A DNA stretch of 64,000 nucleotides, from positions 18,707,288 through 18,771,287 of the forward strand of contig CM063256.1 in NCBI GenBank assembly GCA_032158295.1. Direction: 5' to 3'. Position numbers and translations under genes: made by a program. A model generated the notes under the pieces. The model saw only the letters and a list, made by a program, of their open reading frames with translations, searched no databases and had not been told where the DNA came from. This DNA comes from Pycnopodia helianthoides (Eukaryota; Echinodermata; Asteroidea; Forcipulatida; Asteriidae). Shown piece by piece: positions 34,145-45,905 of the stretch (position 1 is the first letter of the stretch; each line of letters starts with the position of its first letter).

Positions 34145-34420
34145 GACGAGACAACTTTAAGCTTGAACTTACAGGGCAAGCCGAGACTTTGTTTCATAGA
34201 AACGGTCTCGTCCACACAATCATCCTTAAAGTGTGCCGAGCAAATATAATGCCTAGAAGAAATATTCAATTGGAAGTCGGAGCGTGTGTTGTTTACAAAC
34301 CGAATCCATGCTCGCTGTATCGCAACATCTTTGGGAAAAGTCAACCAAAATATTTCGGGGTTTTTCCACTTATTGCCAGTGCATCAACCCACGACACACA
34401 ATACTGGCAGCAACACTTAA
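34145..34420 (-). pseudogene. THAP-type zinc-finger fragment
   Basis: The minus-strand frame from 34344 downwards encodes a THAP-like DNA-binding domain: FPKD, then AWIRFV (conserved Trp), then ICSAHF (the C-x2-H metal ligands) and a final SLGLPCKFKLK. Upstream the frame continues as KWKNPEIFWLTFPKD to a Cys codon, but a stop sits directly before it and the first ligand cysteines are in another frame, so the N-terminus is broken. The domain is found in transcription factors and in P-element-like transposases; there is nothing here to decide between the two. It lies tail to tail with the acidic fragment on the plus strand. Confidence 0.6.
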
Positions 34421-34439
34421 CTTCGTTCGCCAAATCTTA

Positions 34440-34475
34440 CCCCACCCCCCCCCCAAAAAAAAAAAAAAAAACACA
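34440..34475. repeat. Poly-C/poly-A homopolymer pair
   Basis: About 15 C (with interruptions) followed by about 16 A. Confidence 0.85.
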
Positions 34476-34499
34476 AAAAAAAAAACACTCAAATCGAGT

Positions 34500-35780
34500 G
34501 ACATGTGTCGAGTAAACTCCAAACAGTACAGTCAGACTGCAAAGCCAAGCTACTTTCGCGTTACGTGATTTTCTTGTTGTCATGTTTGTGACGTTTTCTG
34601 GGGTCACGCGCATACTAATTACGTTTTCGTAAAAGCTCCGGTGAGTTAAAAAAAAAAATGCCGGGTTCGTCAGTACTTTTTCAGTGTAAAACAAACAGAT
34701 AACGTTTAGTTAATATTTTATTTAGATTCGGTAGAACTTGTTTTATAATATACTTATACTTCTTTCCCTGTTTACATGAATGCTATAAACACACTTTAAC
34801 GAACTAAAGAAACGGAAACATAACGGTTCCCTACAGTCGACCTAGTCTCATCTTGGTGGCAAGTGCAGGAATGAACCCCAAAGTCCAGAAAACGGGAATA
34901 AGTTCCAAGCCAATTTGCTGCAGGTATTTCAGCTATGACGTCCAGTCTTATTCAAATGCCCCGTGCTCAGAACTTTACTTTAATTGCCAATTAAAGGATT
35001 ATTCTCCGAGTGGACCTATTATCTCACACATTCCAATTCTACCTTCATCGCAACTTGGTATTTAATTTACGGGTGTGGCGTTCACGAACAACTTAAAATA
35101 CTTTCTAGTACGTAATCAAAGACCGAAACTACGAGGTCAGCTGGTTACAGTAAATTTCATCACATTCGATGCTGATGTCCCCACTGGTGTCCAACTGCTT
35201 CTACTTACTCAGGTGTTCCCCTCCCCCCCCACCCACCCACCCCCCCCCCCCACGCAAGTGTGTAATGACCTCCAATCGTGAACCCTCCTTTGTTCAACTC
35301 TTTGTCCTGGCAAACGTGAACCCCATTGCTTTCCTTTGTGATAGCAAATGTGGACCGATTGTCCCTATTGTTATAAGTCCTCGGTTTGAATGCCACTGCA
35401 AACTCACACCCACGCAGCCTCTTCGATAACACTCCCCTGTGCACAGGAGACTTACAAGTGACGTCATTAAAAAATCGTCGATGAATGCGTAACAAAAACA
35501 GTTAAAATCCCAGAGATAACGATCAAGAAATCGTTGTATCTACGAGAGGGTATAGAACATGATTGAAATACTTTGTAAAACAGATATATTTTCAAGGCGC
35601 GGACGGTCAGGCGTCTTAGGCGATAACAATACCCCATTTAGCCTATTGACAAAGGGGTAAACAAAACGGACTAAAAGTAAGATCAACATTTTGGAAGGTA
35701 TGTTAAATTTATGACATTTCAACCGATTAGTATCCCCTGGAGATATACATTTATTGGAGTCTTTGAGTATATACAAGCAC
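34500..35780. other. Intergenic, no gene recognised
   Basis: Contains a C-rich microsatellite at 35218-35252 (cccacccacc type). Frames of 66-100 codons have no splice or homology support. Confidence 0.6.
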
Positions 35781-35782
35781 AG

Positions 35783-36150
35783 TGCCAGTAAAGTAGCGAC
35801 CACAACCTGTTTTCCCGCTACTTTGGCAAACCAAGAATTCAGAGAATAATATTGAATTCCTCATCCCTCTTTAATATACATGCTTTCCTGATATCTTTGA
35901 AGGGTTTTATTTCCCTTATTAATTTGTGTTAACGCATCTCAGCTCAAATAAGCAATTTGTTCTTACTTTCTTTGTCATGACTGAACAGTGCTAAATATTT
36001 TGTTACGGCAAAGACCCAGATGCATTGTGTACATAATCGTTGATAACCAAACCATGCATATTGGCAAGCGTTTGAAGGGCATTATACAACGTATACAATT
36101 AATGATTCATACCCATTTCAGTACACTGTACAAGACCAGACTATGGTTTT
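35783..36150 (+). repeat. Direct repeat, copy 1 (pair with 37.6 kb)
   Basis: About 365 bp matched by 37631-37990. Shared words include gccagtaaagtagcgacca, aaccaaaccatgcatattgg and gtacactgtacaagaccaga. In both, a frame reads DNQTMHIGKRL and later THF then TLYKTR, so it may derive from a coding element. I do not recognise the protein. Confidence 0.65.
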
Positions 36151-36744
36151 TGAAGGCATTAGTCAATAGACGTGATGACAAATTATTTTAAGAAAACTAC
36201 TTGATCTGCTAAGCTTGTGGTGGGTTGGATAAAAATGTTGTAAAAATCTACAAGAACCTTCAGCCGATACAACATTTCCCATACCTACATAACGACTTTA
36301 TAAGTTTCAACTTCATCTACTCTTATATAAGGAAGTTAGTCAGAGAGAAGCAATCATGACACACAACAGAACAAAGTCACTATGAATCTGTTGGATGAAT
36401 ATTATGACGACATATTTTTACAATCCAATAGTCCGCTGATGTTTTGCAACATTATTGCCAATAGACACAACATGTTATATGAAGGATGGATCTAACGGAT
36501 TGGACTGGTAGTTATGATTTTAAAAGCATTCATTAGCTTGTCATTGAGGCAAAAGTAGTCTTGAATATTAGGCCGAGTAATACAAAACAAAACATTTTTT
36601 AACGTCCAGGTTTAAAAAAAAAAAAAAAAAAAAAAGGAGGAAGCGGGATTTTTTATTTTATCTATTTCAAGATGGCCGCCATTAGAGATGTCCGGAAACG
36701 ACTTTTGTTATTAAAAAACTACATTCACGATCACATGATCACAT

Positions 36745-36945
36745 TTGCGAACCATGATCACAATTGCACAGGGGACCATTGCATCCATGCTTTTAGATTC
36801 AATCTACCAATATTACGGACGCTTTCGCCGTGGTAGTTTGGTAATGGCAAATCGAAAAGCATTTAGTCTGGGCCACGGCAAGTTCATAGACTCATGCAAA
36901 GACATATTTAGCAACGGCACGGTAGCTACACGATGTAGAAAGTAA
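36745..36945 (+). CDS. Possible terminal exon, unknown protein
   Basis: After a plausible acceptor (ttgcacag at 36764-36771) a frame of about 57 codons runs to TAA: GTIASMLLDSIYQYYGRF, then FSLGHGKFIDSC and TVATRCRK. It is richer in G and C than its surroundings and reads like protein. There is no relative in the window, no upstream exon and no recognised domain. It could equally be a remnant of a mobile element. Confidence 0.25.
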   Translation: MRTMITIAQGTIASMLLDSIYQYYGRFRRGSLVMANRKAFSLGHGKFIDSCKDIFSNGTVATRCRK

Positions 36946-36999
36946 CCGAGAGAGTCCATATAGAAAACTACGAACTTCGAACTCGCAAGTATTTATTTT

Positions 37000-37630
37000 T
37001 TCGACGGATTTGTTGTAATTTTTATTTTTATTTTTTTCTCAGAAAAAAATGTTGGCCTCAAAGAGGGAAGCGGGCGAGGACGCGAAACATGTATTTTATT
37101 TTTCATTTCGCCTTATCAAATTTATGGATTTATTTTTTTTTTGAAACAAGATTTCCAGTGTCAACATATGTTGATAGGGCTTCTTGATTTTCCCCCAAAT
37201 ATAATTATGAATATTTGCTGAGAGTTCAGATTTTAAATAGTATCTTGTTCGTTGTAAGCATTTTGGTGCTTTAAATTGTATAAGTTCTCAGAAATGTCAG
37301 AGTCAATGCTGACAAAGGGTCTGAAGCAAGGACCCAAAATGTATAAAGTTTGTTGACATATTATCAATTCTACCATTTGGTAGCCTCTGGAGTTGTAGAT
37401 TTCTGGGAGATTACCGGAACAGTATCAAAATTACTTGAAAAGTTAACAAAATAAGCTTTCAAAATAACATCTCTATTTTTGTATTTATTTATTTTTTGAC
37501 CAGGATAAGAAAAAAAATAATAAATCAATAAAATAAAAGTAAAATTCAAATTTTTGAAACGTTTGTTGAAAATGATGACATTTCCACCATTTGATAACCC
37601 CTTGAGTTGTAATTTTTTTTACATTTTATG
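37000..37630. other. AT-rich intergenic DNA
   Basis: T-rich and A-rich runs; no feature recognised. Confidence 0.6.
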
Positions 37631-38080
37631 AAGCGCCAGTAAAGTAGCGACCATTTGTTTTTCCCACCACTTAGGCACAAAATAATTCAAAGAATAATGT
37701 TGACTTTCTCATCCCTCTTTAGTATACATGCTTTCCTATTATCTTTGAATGGATTGGTTTTACTTATTAAATAATCCGTTGCCTTAGTATCTATTTAGCT
37801 CCATTTAGCAAATTGTTTTTACTTTCTTTTTCATGACTGAGCAGTGCTCAATATTTTATCAAGGCATTGAGTTCATAATGGCTGATAACCAAACCATGCA
37901 TATTGGCAAGCGTTTGATGAGCATTATACAACGTCTACTATAAATGATTCATACCCATTTCAATACACTGTACAAGACCAGATTTCTATCGTTCTTGTCG
38001 ACATTTGTTACTAGGTATGAGAACAAAATATTTGAAGAAAACATTAAAGAACAACTTGATATGCTCAATCTACAACAACC
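37631..38080 (+). repeat. Direct repeat, copy 2 (pair with 35.8 kb)
   Basis: Matches 35783-36150. Here the putative coding frame extends further than in copy 1 (FLSTFVTRYENKIFEENI then EQLDMLN). Copy 1 carries a stop at the corresponding place (after DDKLF). Confidence 0.65.
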
Positions 38081-38199
38081 TCCCTCAGTGCTATGTGTAA
38101 CACTGTTCATACATACAATATAGTTGTAATGTCGGTCAAACAGTTTTACTGTTTTTTTTTCCCCCAACAGAAAATTATAGTGATGTGTGACTCAATTAA

Positions 38200-39840
38200 A
38201 TGCAATGTGGGAACTCAAGGAGCCGCCGTATGCGGCGGCAATCTTGGATTTTGTGATTTTTGCCCGTATTTAGGGGTTCAACCTAATATTTCCAACTTTT
38301 CATGCCCCAAAATACCATAGAATCGTCAACCAGGCCCCATCATTGTAACCTTAGAGGAAATGCAAAAAAAAAAGAAAGAAAAAATGTAAATGACATAAAA
38401 AATTGACAAACCAACGACTTCAGCGTCCAGAACAGTGAAACCAGTACTTCAAATACAATGTTTCTGATTATTCCAAAATATACAATTTTGCAAAGTGCTT
38501 CAGCAATTGGACAATAAACCTGTCTGTTGGAAAAACCAGCACCCACTTGCAGAAAATGTGCTCTCGCCTGGCCTGATTACGGTTGTCATGGGCACCGCAC
38601 TCTGAAACAATCGCTGTGCAGTACATAAAGTATAACGCAGCTACCTAACAGTACCAGAACAAGAAACGGCTAGCACGTCTCTACTGGTATCATAGAATCA
38701 ATCTCTTCGGTCTAAGCGACTTCTAGAAGTTCTACCAAGCATGGATGCAATTGTGAAGAACATTTCGCGTAATTTTGTTTCCCTATTTCTGGCACTCACT
38801 TTGGCCGTGATTTTCTACGTCCTGCCCCTGAAGGGAGAAATTTGTTCTACATTAATTTCTGCAGTTGATGGAGAAAACTTGTCGGCTTTACAGAAAAGGG
38901 CTTTCTCCAGTTTCAGGTCAACCTGTCGCAAAGAGTCACCCCCACATGGTAAGTAATGTTAGTCTTTAATGTCTACTACCCCCCCCCCCTGAAAAAAAGA
39001 AAGAAAAACAAATTATTAAAATTTAAATTCTGGGGGTTGTTGTAACCGGAGAACTGGCAGTTTTTAAGTGAAAACCTACCATAAACATGCAACTAACCAA
39101 AGTTTTTCTGTAGCTGAAACAAAATGGAAGAGTTTGAACTTTACATTTGCAAACAAAGGACAATGTTTGTTCATAATATTTTATGATAACAAATCGATAA
39201 CAAAAAGAGACAAAGGCAATCGAGGTAAACCTAGTCTTTCAATATTTGATATTCTACAACACGATGAGACCAGAAAGTCTTGCAATGATCTTTGTCAATG
39301 ACAGGGAAGACTGTGCTATTTTCAAAGAAATAACACACATAAACAAATGACTCAATAAATAAATACTACTTTTAAATGATCATGACAATATCAAGTAAAT
39401 AGAAACAACATTTTCTCATGGTTAGACAATCAGAAATAAGTTACTTCTTGACACGATGTAATGAGTAATGATAGTAATTGATATTTAAATGTGTTCTGTT
39501 AATATTTACCCTGTCGGGCTTTAACTTGTCATACTGAGTTTATGTCTTTATTTATGGGTTGGTATGGTCTAATACTCAAACAAACCCAAATGAGTTTGTT
39601 GAACGAGAATAAGAAACTCTACCTCGGAATAGATAGTATCCTTACTAAAGGCAGTTGCAATTTTTACTCCGAAAAAGACGTCGTACACACTGTGTATCAC
39701 ACTGAGCACGACGCTCGTACTACTACTGTGCGTAGGTCATCTGCACTCGTAGTACCGTCCGCACAAGGGTCTGTTACTTCTGGTTTTAATGTGCTTCTTT
39801 AGTAAGAATTTTTGGACGAAAATGGAGTGGGGTGTGCTCC
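38200..39840 (+). repeat. Segmental duplication block B, copy 3
   Basis: Collinear with the inverted block at 1870-3590 from the GCCGCCGTATGCGGCGGC hairpin onward, and with 19400-20920. It contains signal exon B3. Confidence 0.75.
38741..38948 (+). CDS. Signal-peptide exon B3
   Basis: 208 nt, open, ending CAT G|GTAAGT (phase 1). The product starts MDAIVKNISRN, then a hydrophobic core (VSLFLALTLAVIFYVL) and ICSTLISAVDGEN, a KR site and FRSTCRKES. The downstream exon is unknown. The EGF-like exon at 50008 is on the same strand and begins in the matching phase, and I see no better candidate in between, but the 11-kb distance and the repeats make the link speculative. Confidence 0.6.
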
Positions 39841-39849
39841 CACTGCTCT

Positions 39850-41570
39850 CACCAGGATTGTGTCCAAAGGTTGGGGAATTCCATCGCGGCAACCTTGTTT
39901 TTAATTAAGGAGTGGGGGTTCAAAAACGAGTTATGGAACTAAACTCATTGGACTCAATAACATACTAACCCCGAAAAATGCCGACATTTAATGAAATAAC
40001 AAACCATCACTGAGCAAAAACATTAAGCTGCCTAGGGTTGCTTTCACAAAATATCGTCCACTTAAAATGTTAATATAAAAGAGTAAATGTCAACATGGGT
40101 CTTTACACAAAAAATCAATGTATAAGCATTGAAAGTTATTAACAAAAAAAGAAGCAAAACTGTTCTTTAGGTATAGATAAGAAGTTCCACAGGTCCACCG
40201 ATCATCAGATGCGCCGAATTCAACCTTTTTATAGTTTCCAAGTGTGGTTTGCCACAAAACTGATACTTTTGGAAGGGTGTCGTTGAACTGTGTTGATTTA
40301 CATTCATCAAAGAGGGACATTATATAATAAAGGAAGTGAGGATTTAAATTTAAAGACATGGTATTCTTTCTACTTTTCAATATTGTTCCCTTTGAAAAAA
40401 ATGTGATTGAACAGCCTGAACAGTGTATTAATATCAACACCATGTGCATGTAGGTCAGCCTTTGTACTCGATAAAATATTTTAAGAACCAAATATCATGC
40501 CATGTTTTCAAAGGTTCTTTTTAACGAATGTTTTATTTTGTACTAACAAATGTTACAAATAAAAGGGGCATAGATACAGAGATCGAATTAACTTTAGTGA
40601 AAGGAACTTGCGTGATTTAAATCCCGACATTGACTCTCAATGATACTTTGAAAAATGTCACTAAATAATCCAACAAACCTAACTAACCGATCATGTCCAG
40701 TATGAGGACTACACCACAAGTCAGAGTTAAGAACAACGTCACAACATTCTCTCGCGTTCCAAATGCAAAGCTCGATCATTAGAAGCAGTACATTTAAACT
40801 TATTTTTATTTTGTTATTGTTATTTCGTTTTTTAAAACCTATTTAAGAGGAAAGGGTGATTAGAATAGTTAACTTTTTGTCACGGAACGCTCTTGGATAC
40901 ACAATACTGTATTACTCCGCTGGAAATCCCCAAACGGTTGCAATAACATATAAAATAGTTTGCTTTTATTTTTTATATAAAAAGACAAAATTCATCCTTA
41001 TTACCTTGCAGCAGCTCTTACGTTCGTCAATAATAAGTCAGAAACACTACCCACATCGGCCCACCGAGTAGACTATTTTAGTTCTTACATTGTGTTGTTT
41101 GGCAGCTGCAACGCCAAGCCAAGCCGTGAACGGTGCGATGTATAATGTATATTGCAATTATGTGCAGGTCATTAACAAACTACGAATCATAACCGAATCC
41201 GTATGTAACTGTTGCTTATGAACAATGCCATCAGTTGGGCAAATTCTTTATTTGTAAGCTAATTCAGTCATTTACCAGTCACAGTACTGCGCTGCTGTCG
41301 TCGTTCTTATCTAGACACGGTCCAGCTCGTAGGTATATTTTGAATAAAGGAAGTAATGGACATCCATTTATATCAATTGGTGAAAAGCATTGAAACTAAA
41401 CAACAATTTAATTAAAAAAAATGTTTTACATTTTTAAAACTTAGCGGTATAATTTTAAGGAGTGGCGACAACGGTTTCATCGTGGCAGACAAAATTATAG
41501 CGTGGCGGTGATTTGCACATTTCACCAGAGCTTAGCGGACCAGCCGCGTCATAGTATGCCTGGAGAGAGT
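39850..41570. other. Intergenic with one unassigned minus-strand frame
   Basis: The longest frame is 133 codons at 40090-40491 (minus), including CKSTQFNDTLPKVSVLW and DDRWTCGTSYLYL. Its composition is more protein-like than other chance frames here, but there is no domain, relative or clear splice site. Nothing else is recognised. Confidence 0.4.
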
Positions 41571-41579
41571 GCTGCGCTA

Positions 41580-41996
41580 GGGTGGGGGGGGGGGGGGGCT
41601 CGGATAATGCTGGTATGCAGATCATTAATATTTCGTCAGACCTATATTACAGACAACCCAGGATGGGAAGCAAATCAATGATTCATTCTCGACGTCCAAC
41701 CACGAGCTTCCCTCCTTATTCAAGTGACCGCTGTACCTTAACACGCTTGCACATGTAACAACTCCAAGGTCAGAATTGACCTGGTTTCGGGTTTGAGGGG
41801 ACCTGACCCATCTCTGGGTCAGTGTAACCGCGAGTCTGAGTCAAAATAACCTAGAAATGGATCAAACTCACGTAAAATCCGAGCTAAACATTTTCGATAA
41901 ACCAATTTTGTGGGTACCTTGACCCAGAAATGGGTCATGCCCCCTACAACCCGTAATCTGGGTAAACTCTGACCCGGAAGTTTTTAGACTGCATTG
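41580..41996. repeat. Repeat tail of block B type plus GGGTCA MITE
   Basis: 41595-41760 matches the block B tail (gctcggataatgctggtatg and gacgtccaaccacgagcttc). It is followed directly by a copy of the MITE with gacccagaaatgggtca palindromes (about 41770-41996). Confidence 0.6.
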
Positions 41997-41999
41997 ATA

Positions 42000-42623
42000 T
42001 ATTATATAGCACAAATTGAAATACCGGTATTACGTGCACAAAGGGAAGGTATACGTTTAATAATAGTATAACATAAAATGGAAATACCGTTTTTACGTGC
42101 TTAAAGCGAATGTACGAAATCTACATTATTTACCACTTATGTTTACATTTAAAAAGCCACAAAGAATTGCCATTGAGCTAATTTAAGTTAGGAATGGTGG
42201 TTTGCGGTAACATAAAATTCTCTTGAATAACAGGCCCATGTGGTTCTGAAGAGAACTGTCGGTTCATTCGACGTTTCGACCACTACACTCCGTTACCCCC
42301 TTAAGAAGAACACCACATAAGTCAATACAAGAGCACAGTTGAGTGGAGTAAACCTTCATTTCCTAACAGAACCCGACAAACTTACAAATTACAAACACAC
42401 ATTAGTTATAAGTTGTTGTTTTTTAAATTAGGTTTGCTTTGCTAGACGTGCAAAAAGAACAAGACAAAATAGGCTTCAGGTCTTAATATTCATTATTTTT
42501 GTTTGGACACTGGCCTGGTGACCAGTCTTGTTTCTTTGTCTTGTCTTCCATTCTGTGCTTGTTAACATGTGTTTTGCGCCTTTGATCATTTTGTATGTAA
42601 GGGGCGCAATATAAATGTTAAAA

Positions 42624-42671
<48 letters not shown>

Positions 42672-43200
42672 GAAGAAAACAGTTTTCACCTTAAAAAAAG
42701 GGCAAACAATGTTCTAATGTGGACTAACTTGTACCGCATTCTTTGAATTACTTTTAAAGCCTTTAAGATATATTTAAAAGGGTAAACTATTCTCTGAAAA
42801 AAATCTCTAGATTGCTTCAGAGAGCATCTACGATCTGAATTGTTCACGGGGCCATTAAGCGGGCCCCGGGCCCCACGCCGTAATGGCTTTGCTCTTATTA
42901 ATGCCCCTACCCTAAACAACATTTCCGGGCTCGGATCAATTTAACAGATAAATAATCTGGCCGTCTTATAAAAATCATCTACCTTCGTGCTTGTTATATA
43001 AGGTGTTACTGAAAACCTACCTCTTATTAACCCGTCACCAAAAAATAAAAATAATTGCGAGTAAGGTGAATAAATCCCTCTGAATGTTGAGACAGGCTGA
43101 AGTCTAGTACCCAGACTGATCTTTCATTGGGGGTTACGGCCAGATTATGCATCACCCTTTTTTCAGCATAAGTATTAAGTCATCGCAGTCTGATAAGAAA
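42000..43200. other. Intergenic with degraded Penelope end and LINE/SINE tail
   Basis: 42195-42310 contains a degraded copy of the Penelope terminal region (ggtttgcggtaacat, then gacgtttcgacc). 42580-42672 is a retroposon 3' tail (gggcgcaatataaatg then ATT repeats). Confidence 0.5.
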
Positions 43201-43389
43201 TAGAAAGAAAACAATTAATGTTTTTGTATTGGTATTTCCAATTCATGCAGATTCAATTTCAAATGCTTTTATTCATTTCTATATCAACGGAGACAGTTCA
43301 CATGAAATAATTTCTCAGTATGCTGACTTACCTTCACCATCTTTATATCAAGGAAGTTTTGGATACAAATTGCATTTTTTCCCCTGTGT

Positions 43390-43592
43390 ATTGGGGTGTT
43401 GGGGCGTTTGTTTGTTTGTTTGTTGGGGTGTTTGTTTGTTTGTTTGATTGTTTGTTTGTTTGTTTGTTTGTTTGTTTGTTTGTTTGTTGGGGTGGTGTTG
43501 TGTTTTTGTTTTTTGTTGTTTGTTTGTGTGTTGTTGTTGTTGTTGTTAATGTTGTTTTTTTTTTTTTTTTTTTTTTTTTTTTGGGGGGGGGG
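43390..43592. repeat. TTTG-rich low-complexity tract
   Basis: (TTTG)n, then (GTT)n, then about 25 T and 9 G. Frames across it are artefacts. Confidence 0.9.
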
Positions 43593-44084
43593 CTCATTAC
43601 CAACAGAATGACTCTTTCTTTCTGAGAGCAAAGGGCTACAAAAATACTTGTCACATCATATCTGAAACCACAAGCTATTAATATGCCTCGTACATTTTTC
43701 TTGTTTTATTTGTTCTTTATTGTTCTTTTGCGTTGAAAAGCTTAGGGTATTTTCCTCATGACAAAAATATCTTTATTTTATTTATTGTTATTTATGTTGG
43801 AGTTCTTTTTAGTTGTGGTCTGAGAATTATATAGTTTCGGAGGACTTGCCTTGCAAACTGAAACGAACCACTTATAAAATAAGAATAATTTTTTTCTTCA
43901 AGTTCAGTGAGAGCAAAGGGGAATACAAACGGTTGTCACAACATATCTCAACCACTAGCTATTAATAGGCCATGTAATTTTTATGTTAAGGGTAAGGTGT
44001 TCTTTTTAGTTGTTGATAGTTTCGGAGGATTTGCCTCAAAAAAAAAAAAAAATTAATAAGGATTTACATTTGGCCTCTTCTTGT

Positions 44085-44998
44085 CAATTTGGTCATTCTC
44101 TGATCCGCTGAACGTCACCACCGAGGACAAGATCCTTCATGGCCAATCTGCTTGCCGGGGGAATTGTGTTGACTCCCCCGAGACGTATATTGGCAAATTT
44201 GCACGGGTTGCGGACATAAACACCCATTTGTAACGGGGAATGTCTCTTGCATATGGGTGATACATCGATTGACTCTACTGATTCTGTCCGCAATTTAGGA
44301 ATAAAATTTGATTCTCATATGACAATGAGCAAGCAGGTTTCTAGCCTCTGCCAATCAATAAATTTTCAATTACGTAACATAAGGAGAATCAAACGGTACC
44401 TGGATAAGGATACTCTCCATCATGTTGTCGGAGCTTTAGTCCTCTCTCGTATTGACTATGGCAATCTCCTTTGATTTGGTGCCACGTCATATGAATTGGA
44501 CAGAGTTCAAAGATTACCAAATAGTGCAGCTCGTTTAATATGTTCCACACCCTTGAGAGAACATTATTACCCCATCACTCAGGGAACTTCATTGGCTACC
44601 AATTAGAGAACGAATCCATTTTAAAATGTTCTTCTAGTTTTTAAATGCTTGAACAAAACTACACCTCGTTATATTACCACTTTACTGTCGCATACACTCC
44701 TCCACGATTCCTTCGGTCCACACTTGACATCACTCGCTTGAATGTTCCCCGAGCAAACAAAGTTCTAGGTCAAAAGGCTTTCAGTGTGGCTGGGCCAATG
44801 ATTTGGAACAATCTTCCTACTGTGGTTAGGGAATCTAATACTCTATCTGCTTTTCGTAAAGTCCTTAAGACTCACCCTTTTTCCATGTTAATCTCTTTCT
44901 AGTGCGCTATGATCTTGATGGAATAGCGCCTTATAAATTTAATTGTTATGTTATGTTATGTTTCATGACCGACGTAACAAACATCAGCTAAAACTCCC
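44085..44998 (-). pseudogene. Relic of A-type exon 2, split by a LINE
   Basis: On the minus strand two pieces match exon 2 of gene A1. The first (about 44998-44963) reads VLADVCYVGHE against VVAEVCHVGQE. The second (44238 to about 44085) reads LQMGVYV, NPCKFANIRLGGVNTIPPA and MKDLVLGGD against the A1 segment around IRLGGVNTISPA and MKDLVLGGD. It then hits TGA where A1 has the Trp codon of RAWLD. A 0.7-kb LINE lies between the pieces. About 10 nt of the exon appear lost at the junction. The upstream edge joins a Penelope fragment at about 45000. Confidence 0.7.
44239..44962 (+). mobile_element. 5'-truncated CR1/L2-like LINE 3' end
   Basis: Encodes the C-terminal part of a LINE reverse transcriptase: VRNLGIKFDSHMTM, LSRIDYGN (then a stop in place of the usual Leu-Leu), a broken RVQRLPNSAARLI segment, and finally VPRANKVLGQKAFSVAGPMIWNNLP, which is typical of the end of such polyproteins. 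Several stops and frameshifts show it is dead. The 3' end is a short (TTATG)n tail. Confidence 0.8.
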
Positions 44999-44999
44999 G

Positions 45000-45853
45000 C
45001 TTGACTGCTAGAGTCACACTTGTCTTTGTGGGTGTGTAGCTTCATTTCTAACTTGTCGCGAGTACGGTAGTAGACCTTGATATCTACTTCACGGAGGATA
45101 CGCTGGATTTTGTGTGATGTGTGAGCAATGTACGGAAGGACCGAAATGGGCATGTCTTCGAGAGTTTGAAGACTGAGAGTTTTGTTTAGGAATAAGTAAA
45201 CTCTCGTTTGTTCGGCCTGTACCCATTCTCTTTTAGCACTGTGTTAAGGTGCTCCGGTTCCTTTGGGAAATGTTCATCATCACAAATAATGTGTGCCCTT
45301 CGGAGTAGGGTGCGGTTCGCTGAGGCTTTCACGGAAGGAGGATGAAATGACCGATTATTCAGATAGCGGTCTGTGTGAGTCAGTTTTATGTACAGAGAGT
45401 GTGCAAGAGAACCATCAGCCCTCTTAGAAATGAGTACATCAAGCAATGTCTCTGTCGGATGTCTCTGTTTCCACAGCCTTGCTCAAGGCGGTCGCAGTTT
45501 TCACTCCGAAGAAGATGCCGTAAAACCCACCCGTTGCCTATACATGTACTGTACACTAGCGCTGTGCGTAATGTGTGTCTCACATGGCACGACGCCCGTA
45601 CTGCTACTGTGCGCAGGTCATCCGTACTCGTATTACTGTCCGTATGCGGAGGCCGTCAGGCCGACAGCCTAGTAGGGTCTGTATTAATGTGTTTCTTTAT
45701 AATTCGTCCAATATTGATCAAGGCTACTGTTTCCATGGTAAACTGAGTGTTGGGATGTTGCCGGTTAAGTCGACTAAGGAAGTCATCAAGATTTTCCAAT
45801 CCATGTGACCAGATGATAAACGTGTCATCCACATATCGAAGCCAAAGCTTCAC
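45000..45853 (-). mobile_element. Penelope-like RT fragment, second lineage, interrupted
   Basis: Minus-strand pieces in order: LWLRYVDDTFIIW (RT motif C with YVDD) and DDFLSRLNRQHPNTQFTME (45853-45735); then, beyond a MITE, LDVLISKRADGSLAHSLY and RYLNNRSFHPPSVKAS (45446-45190); then SVLPYIAHTSHKIQRIL and LHTHKDKCD (45150-45010). The motifs differ from PLE1 (YVDD against FIDD), so this is another Penelope lineage. It is truncated at both ends and frameshifted. The N-terminal side abuts an inverted terminal region with a hammerhead-like motif. Confidence 0.8.
45473..45726. mobile_element. hAT-like MITE inserted in the Penelope RT
   Basis: 254 bp bounded by an 8-bp duplication CTGTTTCC (45465-45472 and 45727-45734). 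The ends are inverted: ACAGCCTTGCTCAAGG and ...TTGATCAAGGCTA. Removing it rejoins the RT reading from FTME toward LDVLISK. The body matches repeats at 1990-2230, 20570-20760, 39655-39810 and 48010-48150. Confidence 0.8.
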
Positions 45854-45861
45854 ACTCTTCA

Positions 45862-45905
45862 GTCTCCTGGCGATGACTAGAGCAAGCTAGTCGAAACGTT
45901 CAGAC
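45862..45905 (+). ncRNA. Degraded hammerhead-like motif
   Basis: Same layout as 27293-27336 (GTCTC, box, GACTAG/CTAGTC helix, GAAA, CGTT, CAGAC), but the box reads CTGGCGA, losing an essential A of the core. Probably inactive. It lies in a plus-strand terminal region (45848-46170) that matches 27005-27400. Confidence 0.55.

Noticed and set aside
43284..43654. Cys/Leu-rich and Asn/Lys-rich frames
   Set aside because: Products of TTTG and GTT low-complexity DNA.
44950..45000. Reading DVCYVGHET as the GIY-YIG motif of the adjoining Penelope fragment
   Set aside because: Spacing from the AGV motif is too short for GIY-YIG, and the segment aligns without gaps to A1 exon 2 (VVAEVCHVGQE), whose remaining part lies just beyond the LINE.
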